From: Kribbella steppae
Lineage (GTDB): Bacteria > Actinomycetota > Actinomycetes > Propionibacteriales > Kribbellaceae
Direction: 5' to 3'
Assembly (NCBI RefSeq): GCF_004342025.1
Contig: NZ_SLWN01000014.1
Location: forward strand, 166,172-230,171
DNA length: 64,000 nucleotides
Below the pieces are notes generated by a model, which was not told the origin of the DNA, made no database searches, and saw nothing but the letters and a program-made list of their open reading frames with translations. Each line of letters opens with the position of its first letter. The first letter of the stretch is position 1. This document shows, piece by piece, positions 31,346-40,547 of this stretch. The translations under genes and the position numbers were made by a program.

Positions 31346-32845
31346 GTGTACGACGAGGCTGTGGACGCCGGCCGGGATGCCCTGTCGCGGGGCGCCTGGC
31401 CGGCTGCTCGGCTGCAGTTCGAGAAGGCTCTCGAGGTTGCGGCAACCCCTGAGGCGTACGAGGGGTTGAGTTGGGCCGCCTGGTGGCTCGAGGACGTGGC
31501 TGCTTGCTTGGATGCGCGTGAGCGGGCGTATCGGTTGTATCGGCAGGCCGACGACGTACGGGGTGCGGCCCGGATGGCGTTGTGGCTCGGTGACGATCAC
31601 AACGAGTTCCACGGTGCCGGTGCGGTGGCGGAGGGCTGGTTCAACCGAGCTGGTCGGCTGCTCGAGGACTTGGACTGTCCGGAGCGCGGCTGGCTGACGG
31701 TGTTCGACGCCAATACCGCGCTCGGTCGCAACGACACCGGTCGCGCTCGGCACCTCGCCGTACAGGCTCGGGATGTCGGTCGGCGGCATCGGGCGGTGGA
31801 TCTGGAGATGTTCAGCCTGGCCACCGAAGGGCTGGCGCTGGTGGCGGAGGGTGCCGTCGAGCAGGGGATGCGGTGCCTTGACGAGGCGTCGGCGGCCGCG
31901 CTCGGCGGCGAGTACGAGAACCTGGCGCCGGCGGCGTGGACGTGTTGCCGGTTGTTGTCGGCCTGTGAGGACGTCCGCGACTACGAGCGCGGTGCGCAGT
32001 GGTGCCGGCAGGTCGAGGAGTTCAGCCGGCGGATGGAGGCCCGGTTCGTCATCGGGGTCTGCCGGGCGCACTACGCGGCGATCCTTGGCTGGCATGGGAA
32101 GTTGGCCGAGGCGGAGCTGGAGCTGACCGGAGCTCATGAGGACCTGACTGCGAAGCGACCGTACTGGCGGGCTGAGGCCGTCGTACGACTTGGTGAGCTA
32201 CGCAGGCGACAGGGACGGCCCGTTGAGGCGGAGGGACTCTTCAACGAGGTGCCGTGGCATCCGCTGGCCAAGCGGGGGTTGGCCGAGCTCAGTCTGGACA
32301 AGGGCGATCCGGCGACCGCGCGGGCAGTGCTGGACCGGGTGCTGCGGCGGGTGACTGTCGGGTCGGTCGGTCGTGCTTGGCCGCTCGAGTTGCTCGTGCG
32401 GGCTGAGACGGCGTTGGGGGAGCTGGATGCGGCTGCGGGTCATCTGGAGGAGTTCTGCTCGATCGCTGCAGCGGTGGGGACCCGGCCGCTGGTTGCTGCG
32501 TCGCGGTTCCTGGAGGGTGTGCTCTCGGCAGCCCGGGGTGAGCGGGAGAAGGCCCATCTGTCTTTCGAGGACGCCGTTGAGTTGTACGACGGTTTGGCGC
32601 CGTTCGAGGCTGATCAGGCTCGGGCGGAACTGGCTCGGGTGCCGAGACAGACGATGCTCACTGCGCGGCAGGTCGCCGTACTTCGGCTGGTGGCTGCTGG
32701 TCTCGGTGATAGGGACATCGCCGAGCGGCTGGTGATCAGCGAGCACACCGTGCACCGGCACGTGGCGAACATCTACACGCGGTTGGGCTGTTCCACGCGT
32801 GCTGCGGCGGTGTCCCGCGCGACTCAGCTGGGCCTGATGGCCTGA
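31346..32845 (+). CDS. LuxR-type regulator with TPR-like helical repeats
   Basis: 499 residues from GTG 31346. Residues 1-420 are tetratricopeptide-like helix pairs (SRGAWPAARLQFEKALEVAA, LEDVAACLDARERAYRLYRQ, and so on). The C-terminal 65 residues are a LuxR/GerE helix-turn-helix (LTARQVAVLRLVAAGLGDRD, IAERLVISEHTVHRHVANIY, TRLGCSTRAAAVSRATQLGL). There is no N-terminal ATPase, unlike the large LAL proteins. It is followed after 70 bases by a methyltransferase gene, a likely cotranscribed partner. Confidence 0.88.
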   Translation: MYDEAVDAGRDALSRGAWPAARLQFEKALEVAATPEAYEGLSWAAWWLEDVAACLDARERAYRLYRQADDVRGAARMALWLGDDHNEFHGAGAVAEGWFNRAGRLLEDLDCPERGWLTVFDANTALGRNDTGRARHLAVQARDVGRRHRAVDLEMFSLATEGLALVAEGAVEQGMRCLDEASAAALGGEYENLAPAAWTCCRLLSACEDVRDYERGAQWCRQVEEFSRRMEARFVIGVCRAHYAAILGWHGKLAEAELELTGAHEDLTAKRPYWRAEAVVRLGELRRRQGRPVEAEGLFNEVPWHPLAKRGLAELSLDKGDPATARAVLDRVLRRVTVGSVGRAWPLELLVRAETALGELDAAAGHLEEFCSIAAAVGTRPLVAASRFLEGVLSAARGEREKAHLSFEDAVELYDGLAPFEADQARAELARVPRQTMLTARQVAVLRLVAAGLGDRDIAERLVISEHTVHRHVANIYTRLGCSTRAAAVSRATQLGLMA

Positions 32846-32854
32846 GCAGGCCAT
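32837..32854 (+). terminator. Small hairpin at the LuxR gene stop
   Basis: ATGGCCT (32837-32843) and AGGCCAT (32848-32854) form a 7-bp stem over the stop codon. It is a weak terminator or a simple codon effect. Confidence 0.35.
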
Positions 32855-32915
32855 CTCGGCGAGTGGCCCGTTCAGGCGAAGCGGTCTGGGCCTGCTTCTC
32901 TCGATGCTGAGAGGT

Positions 32916-33710
32916 ATGCAGCAACTGGCGCAGTACAAGGAATCGGTGCGGACGACCTGGGCGACCGGGGACTACGACGCGATGATGCGTCAAGAGGGCT
33001 TGTACGAGGTGGGGTCGCGGTTGGTGAAGACCGTGGACGTGCGGCCTGACGAAGACGTGCTCGACGTCGCCTGTGGGACGGGGAACGCCGCGATCCCGGC
33101 CGCCCAGGCGGGAGCGCGGGTGACCGGGCTGGATCTCACTCCGGCGATGCTTCTGAAGGCGCAGGAGCGGGCGGCCGGGCTCGAGGTCGAGTGGGTCGAG
33201 GGTGATGCCGAGGAGCTGCCGTTCTCCGCCGAGCGTTTCGATGTGGTGCTCTCGACGTTCGGCTGCATGTTCGCGCCCCGGCACGAGGTCGTCGCCGACG
33301 AGATCGCCCGGGTACTACGGCCGGGCGGGCGGCTCGGGTTGTGCACCTGGACGCCCGCCGGCGTGATCGGTGAGTTCTTCCGGGTCGTCGGCGGGTACTT
33401 CCCGCCTGATCCGTCGTACGTCGATCCGCCGTTGGGCTGGGGCGAGGAGGACCGGGTACGCGAGCTGTTCGAGGGGACCGGGATCGAGCTCTCGTTCAGT
33501 CGCGAGGTGTCCGTCATCCGCCACGCGTCGCCGTCGGCAGCCGTCGACTGCTACGCGACGAAGTTCGGGCCGGTCGTGCTGGCGCGCGAGGCGCTGGACG
33601 ATCGGTGGCCGGCACTGCGTTCTGATCTGCTCGAGCTCTTCGCCGCGTACGACGCCGTCCTGCCGGCTGAGTATCTGGTCGTTCAGGGGCGGCGGGCCAG
33701 GAGGGCGTAG
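32916..33710 (+). CDS. Class I SAM-dependent methyltransferase
   Basis: 264 residues from ATG 32916 after GAGAGG. The motif I is VLDVACGTGNAAIPAAQAGA, the acidic ribose-binding residue is in VTGLDLTPAML, and motif III is RVLRPGGRLGLCTWTP. The C-terminal half has WGEEDRVRELFEGTGIELSF, a substrate-binding cover of the UbiE type. Substrate unknown. Its last 28 bases overlap the convergent methyltransferase gene. Confidence 0.88.
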   Translation: MQQLAQYKESVRTTWATGDYDAMMRQEGLYEVGSRLVKTVDVRPDEDVLDVACGTGNAAIPAAQAGARVTGLDLTPAMLLKAQERAAGLEVEWVEGDAEELPFSAERFDVVLSTFGCMFAPRHEVVADEIARVLRPGGRLGLCTWTPAGVIGEFFRVVGGYFPPDPSYVDPPLGWGEEDRVRELFEGTGIELSFSREVSVIRHASPSAAVDCYATKFGPVVLAREALDDRWPALRSDLLELFAAYDAVLPAEYLVVQGRRARRA

Positions 33711-34435
33711 GAGTTGGGGAGTCGCCCGGACCAGGCGGCGGCGCTGGTGTCGTCGGCGGGGCGCCAGAACGGCTCGGCGTACTCCTCGAGGGTCTCGATC
33801 CGGAGGCCGGCGGCGACGACCGCGGTGACGATCTGGCCCAGGTTCCACTGCCATTCCTGGGCGCCGTTGGCCGGGAACGTGTCGTTGATGTGCGACTCGG
33901 CGAAGTAGCTGCGATCCGGCCGGATCCGCGGCTCGTCCTCGTCCCAGGTCCACAGCGGCACGGCCGGGTGGGCCTCATAGACGAACAGGTGACCGCCTGG
34001 TCGCAGTACCCGGGCCACATCTGTTGCCCAGGCGGCGATATCGCGCATCCAGATCAGCGCACCCTTGCCGGTGTAGACGAGATCGGCGGCCCCGTCCTTC
34101 ACGGGTACGCCGGGGACCTCGGCGACGACGTACCGGCAATTCAGACCAAGGTCGACCGCTCTCCGCTGCGCCGCACCGGCGGCCACTGAGCTGTAGTCCA
34201 CACCTACGACCTGGCGGGCGCCGGCCTTCACCATGGCGACATCGTCGAGCCCGTGCCCGCTCTGAAAGTGGACAACGGTCGGCTGGTTGTCGAGCAACGG
34301 CCGGAGAAGTTCCGCTTCCCGCTCGAACAGTCGCGGCCCACTCCGCGCCTCCTCTAGCAGTTCGTCGTACTCCCGCACATGCTTGGTCGACGCCTGCTCC
34401 CAGGCCACCCGATTGCTCTGCACCACCGCGTCCAT
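33683..34435 (-). CDS. Class I SAM-dependent methyltransferase
   Basis: About 250 residues from ATG 34435 (MDAVVQSNRVAWEQASTKHV); an in-frame start at 34462 is possible. Motif I is degenerate: VVHFQSGHGLDDVAMVKAGA, followed by VVGVDYSSVAAGAAQRRAVD and LRPGGHLFVYEAHPAVPLWT. It belongs to the family of small-molecule methyltransferases with an N-terminal helical cap. It is tail-to-tail with another methyltransferase and overlaps it by 28 bases. Confidence 0.85.
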   Translation of the reverse strand: MDAVVQSNRVAWEQASTKHVREYDELLEEARSGPRLFEREAELLRPLLDNQPTVVHFQSGHGLDDVAMVKAGARQVVGVDYSSVAAGAAQRRAVDLGLNCRYVVAEVPGVPVKDGAADLVYTGKGALIWMRDIAAWATDVARVLRPGGHLFVYEAHPAVPLWTWDEDEPRIRPDRSYFAESHINDTFPANGAQEWQWNLGQIVTAVVAAGLRIETLEEYAEPFWRPADDTSAAAWSGRLPNSYALLARRP

Positions 34436-34489
34436 CGACACAGTCTCCCGTACGACGCCCACCCGGTCAGCCGGATTTCACGCCCAGAC

Positions 34490-34993
34490 CTACGTCAGCT
34501 GATCGGCAAGGCTGTGAAGCAGTTCGAGGTCGTGGTGGTCTTTGGGTCTCAGGTCGTAACCCTGGTGGGTGTGGAACTGGGTGATCAGCGGCATGCAGCG
34601 GACTTGGCGGCCAGCGATGTGCCCGACGGCTGGTGGTGGGAGGTAGTGGGCGTTCCCGTCGAAGTCGAGTTGTTCGGTGCCGCCGTAGGGGAGTGGCGTA
34701 CTCGGGTGGAGATCGACCCGATGCCCTTCCTTGGTGTGGGTCAGTTGCACGGTGACCTCGATGTAGCGGGCGTCGGTGACGGCGTAGCCAGCAGTGGCCA
34801 GTACGGCGATCACCTCGTCGAGGTGGGGCCGGGCGACGCCGAGGTCGAGATCACTGTGCTCCCGCGTCTGCCTGCCGACCAACGCATCCACACCCCAGCC
34901 GCCGTCAACCCAGATGTCGAGGTCGGCAGCACTCAGCAGATCAAGCAGACTGAGCACTCGCTCCGCCGTCATCACGGTCATTCGCACGAGCAT
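34490..34993 (-). CDS. Aminoglycoside/lincosamide nucleotidyltransferase-like protein
   Basis: 167 residues from ATG 34993 (ATG 34981 and 34972 are alternatives; none has a strong ribosome site). The nucleotidyltransferase core is DIWVDGGWGVDALVGRQTRE followed by HSDLDLGV, where GG and the DxD pair (DLDLG) bind the nucleotide and metal. LLHSLADQLT ends the protein. The family adds AMP to antibiotics such as lincosamides or to other hydroxyl groups. The substrate cannot be assigned from the sequence. Confidence 0.8.
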   Translation of the reverse strand: MLVRMTVMTAERVLSLLDLLSAADLDIWVDGGWGVDALVGRQTREHSDLDLGVARPHLDEVIAVLATAGYAVTDARYIEVTVQLTHTKEGHRVDLHPSTPLPYGGTEQLDFDGNAHYLPPPAVGHIAGRQVRCMPLITQFHTHQGYDLRPKDHHDLELLHSLADQLT

Positions 34994-35057
34994 AGGTCGG
35001 TCGATGGCAACTTGTCCCGGAGGTTTCGATGCAGTTGAGGGCTCAGAGAGCGTCTTG

Positions 35058-35807
35058 TCAGCGGATGACTTTGTAGCGGAGGTTGACGGTGCCGCCGGGG
35101 GTGGGGGTGGCGGAGATGAGACGGAGCTGGGTGGGTGATTCGTCGGGTAAGAGTTCGGGGCCGTCGAAGATGGTGGGGACGGACTTGCCGGCGATGGCTG
35201 CCGGGAGCAGGGAGAGGTGGAGTTCGTCGATGAGGTCGGCGCGGAGAAGGGCGGCGTTGAGGGTGCCGCCGGCTTCTGAGACGACGCAGCTGACGCCAAG
35301 GCGATCCTGCAGCTTCGACAGCGCGGCCGGGAGGTCGACGCGATCCTCGCCGGCGACGAGGTAAGGGATGGTTTCCTGGCGTAGGTAGGCCAGGTACGCC
35401 GGAGGGGTTGCGCGGGCAACCACGAGTAGGAGGTCGGTGCCGTCGCCGCCCTTCATCGTCCAGCGGACTCGGCCTCGGCTGTCGACAACCGTGAACCACT
35501 TCTTGTGGTCGGGATGGTCGACCACCTCAGGAGGCAAGTAATCCTCGAACAGTTCGTCGTCGGCCGGAACCTGGGCAAGGTCGAGTGGGCCGGTGGAGTC
35601 GGTGACGAAGGTGCCACTGCCCTCGAGGATGGCGGTCGGGGAGTGCAGATGCTCGATGAGCTCGGCGCGCGCCGAGCCCGCACTGGCTGACTGCAGTGAG
35701 TGCCAAACCTGCGCGTTCTCCTCGTCGAGGAGGAGACGGTCGCGGCCGAGGGTGACGCGTCCGTCGACCGACGCGGTTACGGACACAATCACTCTCGGCC
35801 GGTTCAT
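35058..35807 (-). CDS. RibD C-terminal-like reductase
   Basis: 249 residues from ATG 35807 (MNRPRVIVSVTASVDGRVTL). The RibD_C/dihydrofolate-reductase fold is shown by IVSVTASVDGRVTLGRDRLL, ILEGSGTFVTDST, DLLLVVARATPPAYLAYLRQ, LGVSCVVSEAGGTLNAALLR, and ADLIDELHLSLLPAAIAGKS. Riboflavin-pathway reductases and stand-alone NADPH reductases share this. It is not next to rib genes, so a stand-alone reductase is more likely. Confidence 0.87.
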   Translation of the reverse strand: MNRPRVIVSVTASVDGRVTLGRDRLLLDEENAQVWHSLQSASAGSARAELIEHLHSPTAILEGSGTFVTDSTGPLDLAQVPADDELFEDYLPPEVVDHPDHKKWFTVVDSRGRVRWTMKGGDGTDLLLVVARATPPAYLAYLRQETIPYLVAGEDRVDLPAALSKLQDRLGVSCVVSEAGGTLNAALLRADLIDELHLSLLPAAIAGKSVPTIFDGPELLPDESPTQLRLISATPTPGGTVNLRYKVIR

Positions 35808-35835
35808 GGAGCCTTCGTACCAAGGCCCACCGACA

Positions 35836-38175
35836 TTATTCGTTGTGGAGGACTTCGGCGATGGTGGTTCGGGCGGCGGAGCGGGCCGGGATGAAGGCAC
35901 CCAGGGCGGCGATCGCAACACCGGCCAGGACGAAGACGGCGAGCAACGGCAAGGGGTAGACGTCGAGCATGAAGTCGGGGAGGGCTACCTGGGCACCGTT
36001 GGCCATCGCGGGGACGACCAGGCGGTGGGCGATGATGCCGAAGGGGATGCCGAGGACGCCGCCAAGAGCGCCGAGGGCGGCCATTGACGTCACCACCATC
36101 ACGGTGACCTGCCCGGGAGTCATGCCGATCGACTTGAGCATCCCGAGGTCGCGGCGTCGTTCTCGGGTGTTCAGTACGACGGTATTGAAGACACCGAGCG
36201 CCGCCACGGTCCCGAGCATCAGCGTCAGCAGTATGACGGTCGCCAGCACCACCGCGATGAACGTGCCCGCATCCTGACCGGGAACCTCCTGCAACCCTGG
36301 ATCGCCGGCCTGCACAGCCTTCACATAAGCATCGATGTCCGTGCCCGGCTTGAGCTGGATCTCGTATGTGCTCGCCCGCTGGTCGGGTGCGATCAGCGCC
36401 AGCGTCTCCCAGTTCGAGAGCACTTCCTCGCCCGAGTTGTAGAGCGCCTTGGCAACGATCTTCACCTGCGTGCTCTTGCCCTTCGACTCCAGCGTGATCG
36501 TGTCGCCGACCGAGAGACCGCGCTGCCGCAGGAACCGTTCGGACACGGCCACCTGACCTGGTCCGTCGAACCAATGCCCTTCCAGCACGCGGTAGCCGAT
36601 CTGCTCCGAGTCACCCCGGAGGAAGCTGACCCGGAGATCCTGCTTCGTCCCGGCGAGCCGCATCAGCTGGTCCGTACTCGCCGTCACATAGACAGCTCCG
36701 GCCGTCGACCGCAGTAGTTCCTCGTCCGCCGGATCGCTCAGCTTGGCGACCGGCCGGTCCGGCTCTGCGCCGCCCGGGGCGAGCTGCGGACCGGTTTCCG
36801 TCATACCAGCGAAGATCGTCACGTCGACAGCGCCCGCACGACTCGCAGCGGTCTGGTAGGTCGTCAACGACTTCCCAAGGCCAACAGCCAACGTCACACT
36901 CGTCACCCCGAGTACGACGGCTGCCAGTGTCAGCGCCGTACGCGCAGGACGAGCGAACGGCAGGCCAAGCCCAAGACTGATCGACCGCGGCAACCGAGTA
37001 CCGCTCAGCCAGCGCTGGGCCCGCAGCCCCCGGCCGGCCCGCGGCGCGCTTCCAGCACTGATCGCCTCAGCAGCGGACAAGCTGCGAGCACGCAACGAGG
37101 GCACGAGAGCGGACAGTGCCACCAGCAGCGGTACGCCGAGCAGTGTGGCCACGTCCACCCAGATCGGCACCCCCACACCCTCGGCGCCGTAGTTCTCGAG
37201 AGCCCTTGTCAGCAAGGACTCTGCGAGCACATTGCCGAGGACCGTGCCCAGTGCACAGCCCACGACCGCTGGTATGGAGATCATCGCGAGATAGACCGCC
37301 ATCACCTGCGTCGGCGTGAACCCGAGCGCCTTCAGTACGCCGATGTGCTTGAACCCAGCCACCACCGCACCACTGACGACGTTGGCCACGATCAGTACGG
37401 CGACGGCCAGACCGAGCCAGCCGAACACCATCAGGAACGGCACGAACGTGTTCGGCTCGCCGGTCGCTGTGGCTCGCAACGCGAGGTACGACTGCGTGCC
37501 GAGCAGCGCGCCAGACGGCAGACTGGTCGTGACGGCGGACTGCCCTGCCGAGACCTGCGCGTTGGTCGCGGCCTCACTGAACCGGTAGAGCATCTGACTG
37601 GCAATCGGCTTCAATGACGTCATCTGGTCAGGCGTGACCCAGGCATCGGCCGACTCGCTCACGCTGTAGGCGAACCCGACAACGGTCAGCGTGGTCCCAC
37701 CGGTCGTCAGCTGTGTCCCCAACGTAGCGGCGCCGCGTTGGTTGCTGGAGGTGACCGGGTTCCGGTTGAGCACGATCTCACCGGGCTTGTCCGGCCAGCG
37801 GCCGTCCCACACGTTGAGGCGGTCGACAGCTCCGCCTGCGTCCGCACGACCCACCACGACAAGGGGTAGCGGGGGTCCGCCCATGTTGAGGTCCAGAGTG
37901 GCCAGGCCGAACGGTCCGGCCACGGCCTCGACCTGAGACTGCTTGGCGGCGTCGGTGAGCTGGCTGTCCGAGACCTTGCTCTGGTCGTAAGACGCCACGA
38001 GGTGTGCACCGCTCTGACGCGCGTACGCCTGGTCGAAAGGTCCTGACGACGCTGCCAGGAGTCCTAGCGCCACCACGATCATCGTGGTCGACAGTGCGAC
38101 GACGACACCGATCACGACCGTCTGGAGCCTGCGCCGACGTACCGCTGCTCGAGAGACCGGCCACACGGCGCTCAC
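35836..38175 (-). CDS. FtsX-type ABC transporter permease
   Basis: 779 residues from GTG 38175, which overlaps the stop of the ATPase gene (GTGA). Two FtsX units: N-terminal segment VVIGVVVALSTTMIVVALGL, then a large extracytoplasmic domain and three membrane segments in each half (FLMVFGWLGLAVAVLIVANV and FIAVVLATVILLTLMLGTVA). This is the ten-segment, duplicated arrangement of MacB/YknZ-like large permeases. It couples ATP hydrolysis to work outside the membrane, such as peptide or lipoprotein export or antibiotic defence. It is the second gene of a two-gene operon. Confidence 0.92.
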   Translation of the reverse strand: MSAVWPVSRAAVRRRRLQTVVIGVVVALSTTMIVVALGLLAASSGPFDQAYARQSGAHLVASYDQSKVSDSQLTDAAKQSQVEAVAGPFGLATLDLNMGGPPLPLVVVGRADAGGAVDRLNVWDGRWPDKPGEIVLNRNPVTSSNQRGAATLGTQLTTGGTTLTVVGFAYSVSESADAWVTPDQMTSLKPIASQMLYRFSEAATNAQVSAGQSAVTTSLPSGALLGTQSYLALRATATGEPNTFVPFLMVFGWLGLAVAVLIVANVVSGAVVAGFKHIGVLKALGFTPTQVMAVYLAMISIPAVVGCALGTVLGNVLAESLLTRALENYGAEGVGVPIWVDVATLLGVPLLVALSALVPSLRARSLSAAEAISAGSAPRAGRGLRAQRWLSGTRLPRSISLGLGLPFARPARTALTLAAVVLGVTSVTLAVGLGKSLTTYQTAASRAGAVDVTIFAGMTETGPQLAPGGAEPDRPVAKLSDPADEELLRSTAGAVYVTASTDQLMRLAGTKQDLRVSFLRGDSEQIGYRVLEGHWFDGPGQVAVSERFLRQRGLSVGDTITLESKGKSTQVKIVAKALYNSGEEVLSNWETLALIAPDQRASTYEIQLKPGTDIDAYVKAVQAGDPGLQEVPGQDAGTFIAVVLATVILLTLMLGTVAALGVFNTVVLNTRERRRDLGMLKSIGMTPGQVTVMVVTSMAALGALGGVLGIPFGIIAHRLVVPAMANGAQVALPDFMLDVYPLPLLAVFVLAGVAIAALGAFIPARSAARTTIAEVLHNE

Positions 38176-38879
38176 GGCGTGCGCTCCAGACTGCGCTCGC
38201 GGGCGATCTGTCCGTCGACTACCTCGACCAGCCGGCTGGCGCACCGGGTGGCGAGTTGCTGGTCGTGGGTGACGAGCAGCAGTGTCTGGCCGATCTGGTT
38301 GAGGTCGAGCAGGAGGTCCATCACCTGTTCGCCCGCGCGGGTGTCCAGAGCACCGGTGGGTTCGTCGGCGAGCAGGATGGCCGGGCGGTTCATCAGGGCC
38401 CTGGCGACGGCGACTCGTTGCCGCTCGCCGCCGCTGAGCTGGGCTGGGTAGGTGTTGCGTCGGCCGGCGATGCCGAGCTCCTCGAAGAGCTCCAGTGCGC
38501 GCTTCCGGGCGTTCGACGCGGAGGTCCCGGTCAGTTGGGCGGCCAGGGCGACGTTGTCGAGGGCCGACAGGTCGTCGAGCAGGTTGAAGAACTGGAAGAT
38601 CATGCCGATCCGGCGGCGCCGGTACAGCGCCAGGCCCTTCTCGTCGAGCGAGCCCAGGTCCTCACCGTGGACCACGATCGACCCTGAGGTCGGCCGATCC
38701 AGCCCCGCGACCATGCTGAGAAGCGTCGACTTGCCGCTGCCGGACGGTCCCATCACCGCCACGGCCTCACCGGCGTGGATCTCCAGCGAGACCCCGTCCA
38801 GCGCGACCGATTCGCCGTACTCCTTGCGGACTCCGCTGAGCCGCACGACCGCCTGTTCGTTGCCTTCTGCATCCGTCAT
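38172..38879 (-). CDS. ABC transporter ATP-binding protein (LolD/MacB type)
   Basis: 235 residues with the complete ATPase set: Walker A VMGPSGSGKSTLLSMVAGLD, signature LSGGERQRVAVARALMNRPA, Walker B ILLADEPTGALD, and switch LLLVTHDQQLATR. It energises the FtsX-type permease, whose gene it overlaps. It is divergent, across about 100 bases, from a NarL-type two-component system that probably regulates the pair. Confidence 0.95.
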   Translation of the reverse strand: MTDAEGNEQAVVRLSGVRKEYGESVALDGVSLEIHAGEAVAVMGPSGSGKSTLLSMVAGLDRPTSGSIVVHGEDLGSLDEKGLALYRRRRIGMIFQFFNLLDDLSALDNVALAAQLTGTSASNARKRALELFEELGIAGRRNTYPAQLSGGERQRVAVARALMNRPAILLADEPTGALDTRAGEQVMDLLLDLNQIGQTLLLVTHDQQLATRCASRLVEVVDGQIARERSLERTP

Positions 38880-38977
38880 GCGTTCACGCTAGGGCCGGCG
38901 GCGCTCGCCGAACGTCAGCCTGCGGACGTAACGTTCGCGCCCTGTCATCCTGCAGATGTACGGCGTGCCACCTGCGG

Positions 38978-39805
38978 ATGATGCAGAATCCGCGGCCCCT
39001 TGGGACAGTGGTCCTTGTGATTACGATCTGGCTGCTCGTCCTGGCCTGCCTGGCGGCCGTGACACTGGCGGCCGCGCTCGTCCGGGCCCGGCGCGCGCAC
39101 GCCCGGGCGCTCGAGGAGCGCGGCTGGTTGCTGGAACGCGAGCGGGAGAGCGCCGCGCAGAACGCGGTCGACGCCGAGCGAGCCAGGATCGCCCACGATC
39201 TGCACGACATTGTCAGTCACAACGTGAGCGTGATGGTGATTCAGGCCGGTGCCGCCCGGCACGTCCTCGCGACGGAACCGGCGGACGCGGAGGCGGCCCT
39301 GCTCGCGGTCGAGGCGGCCGGTCGAGACACGATGGCCGAACTCCGGCACCTGCTCGGCCTGCTCGCGCCTTCGTCCGACGGCTCGGCCGAGGAGTTGGCG
39401 CCGCAGCCCAGTCTGAGCCGGTTGAGCCCGCTGATCGACCGGATCGCGTTCGCCGGCCTGCCAGTCGACGTACGCATCTCAGGCGAGCCCCGGCCGTTGC
39501 CGGCCGGTGTGGACGTCACGGCGTACCGCATCATCCAGGAGGCACTGACCAACGCGCTCAAGCACGGCGACGGGGTGAAGGCCGAGGTGACGGTCCGGTA
39601 CGCCGACAACGCGTTGCGGGTCGAGGTCCTGAACAGCGGGCCGAGCGTGCTGGCCGGTGGACGGTCACCGGGGCCGGATGGGGAGGGCCGAGGGTTGCTC
39701 GGGCTGCGCCAGCGGGTTGCCGTGTACGGCGGTGACCTCGACGCGCGCCGGAGACTCGGCGGCGGGTTCCGGGTGCGGGCGAAGATCCCGTTGGAGCGGC
39801 CGTGA
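38978..39805 (+). CDS. NarL-family sensor histidine kinase
   Basis: 275 residues. One membrane segment (VITIWLLVLACLAAVTLAAA) and a cytoplasmic dimerisation/phosphoacceptor domain with IAHDLHDIVSHNVSVMVIQA (HisKA_3; phosphorylated His in HDLHD). The ATPase has ALTNALKHG (N box) and GEGRGLLGLRQRVAVYGGDL (G boxes). There is hardly any extracytoplasmic loop, as in intramembrane-sensing kinases that monitor a partner ABC transporter. It overlaps the response regulator gene. Confidence 0.9.
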   Translation: MMQNPRPLGTVVLVITIWLLVLACLAAVTLAAALVRARRAHARALEERGWLLERERESAAQNAVDAERARIAHDLHDIVSHNVSVMVIQAGAARHVLATEPADAEAALLAVEAAGRDTMAELRHLLGLLAPSSDGSAEELAPQPSLSRLSPLIDRIAFAGLPVDVRISGEPRPLPAGVDVTAYRIIQEALTNALKHGDGVKAEVTVRYADNALRVEVLNSGPSVLAGGRSPGPDGEGRGLLGLRQRVAVYGGDLDARRRLGGGFRVRAKIPLERP

Positions 39806-40482
39806 GCGAGCCCCGGGTGGTGATCGCGGACGACCAGGCGCTGGTGCGGATCGGGTTCCGGATGATCCTGACCGCGCGCGGTATCGAGGTTGTCGGTGAG
39901 GCCGGCGACGGTGGTGAGGCGATCGAGGCGGTGCGGCGGTTGCGGCCGGACGTCGTACTCATGGACATCCGGATGCCGACCATGGACGGCCTGGAAGCCA
40001 CCCGCCGCATCCTGGCCGAGTCTCCGGACTGCCGCGTGCTGATGCTGACGACGTTCGACCTGGATCGCTATGTGTACGCCGCTTTGGCCGCCGGTGCGAG
40101 CGGGTTCCTGCTGAAGGATGTCACGCCGGAGCACCTCGCGGCAGCCGTCCGCTTGGTCAACACCGGTGATGCGCTACTGGCTCCGTCGATCACGCGGCGG
40201 CTGGTCGAACGGTTCGCGCTCGGCGATCACGGTCCGGTCCAACCCGCCGTACATCGGGATCTCGCGGTGCTGACGCCGCGGGAGCTCGAGGTGCTGACCC
40301 TGATGGGGCACGGTTTGTCCAACGCGGAGCTCGCGACTGAGCTGACGCTCAGCGAGGCGACCGTGAAGACCCACGTTGCCCGGATCTTCGCCAAGCTGTC
40401 GCTCCGCGACCGCGCCCAGGCCGTCGTCCTCGCGTATGAAACCGGCCTGGTGTCACCGGGTGACCGAACGCCCGGTGCGTGA
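39802..40482 (+). CDS. NarL/LuxR-family response regulator
   Basis: 226 residues. The receiver domain has the acidic pair VVIADDQALVR, phospho-acceptor Asp in VVLMDIRMPTMDGLEATRRI, Thr in VLMLTTFDLD, and Lys in GFLLKDVTPEHL. The LuxR helix-turn-helix is LTPRELEVLTLMGHGLSNAE, LATELTLSEATVKTHVARIF. The start overlaps the kinase stop. The likely target is the divergent ABC transporter operon. Confidence 0.93.
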   Translation: MSEPRVVIADDQALVRIGFRMILTARGIEVVGEAGDGGEAIEAVRRLRPDVVLMDIRMPTMDGLEATRRILAESPDCRVLMLTTFDLDRYVYAALAAGASGFLLKDVTPEHLAAAVRLVNTGDALLAPSITRRLVERFALGDHGPVQPAVHRDLAVLTPRELEVLTLMGHGLSNAELATELTLSEATVKTHVARIFAKLSLRDRAQAVVLAYETGLVSPGDRTPGA

Positions 40483-40547
40483 ATGTGCCATTGCCATTGA
40501 CAACGATGGAAAGCTACAGTCCCCCAGACTCGCCCGGAGGGGGACTT

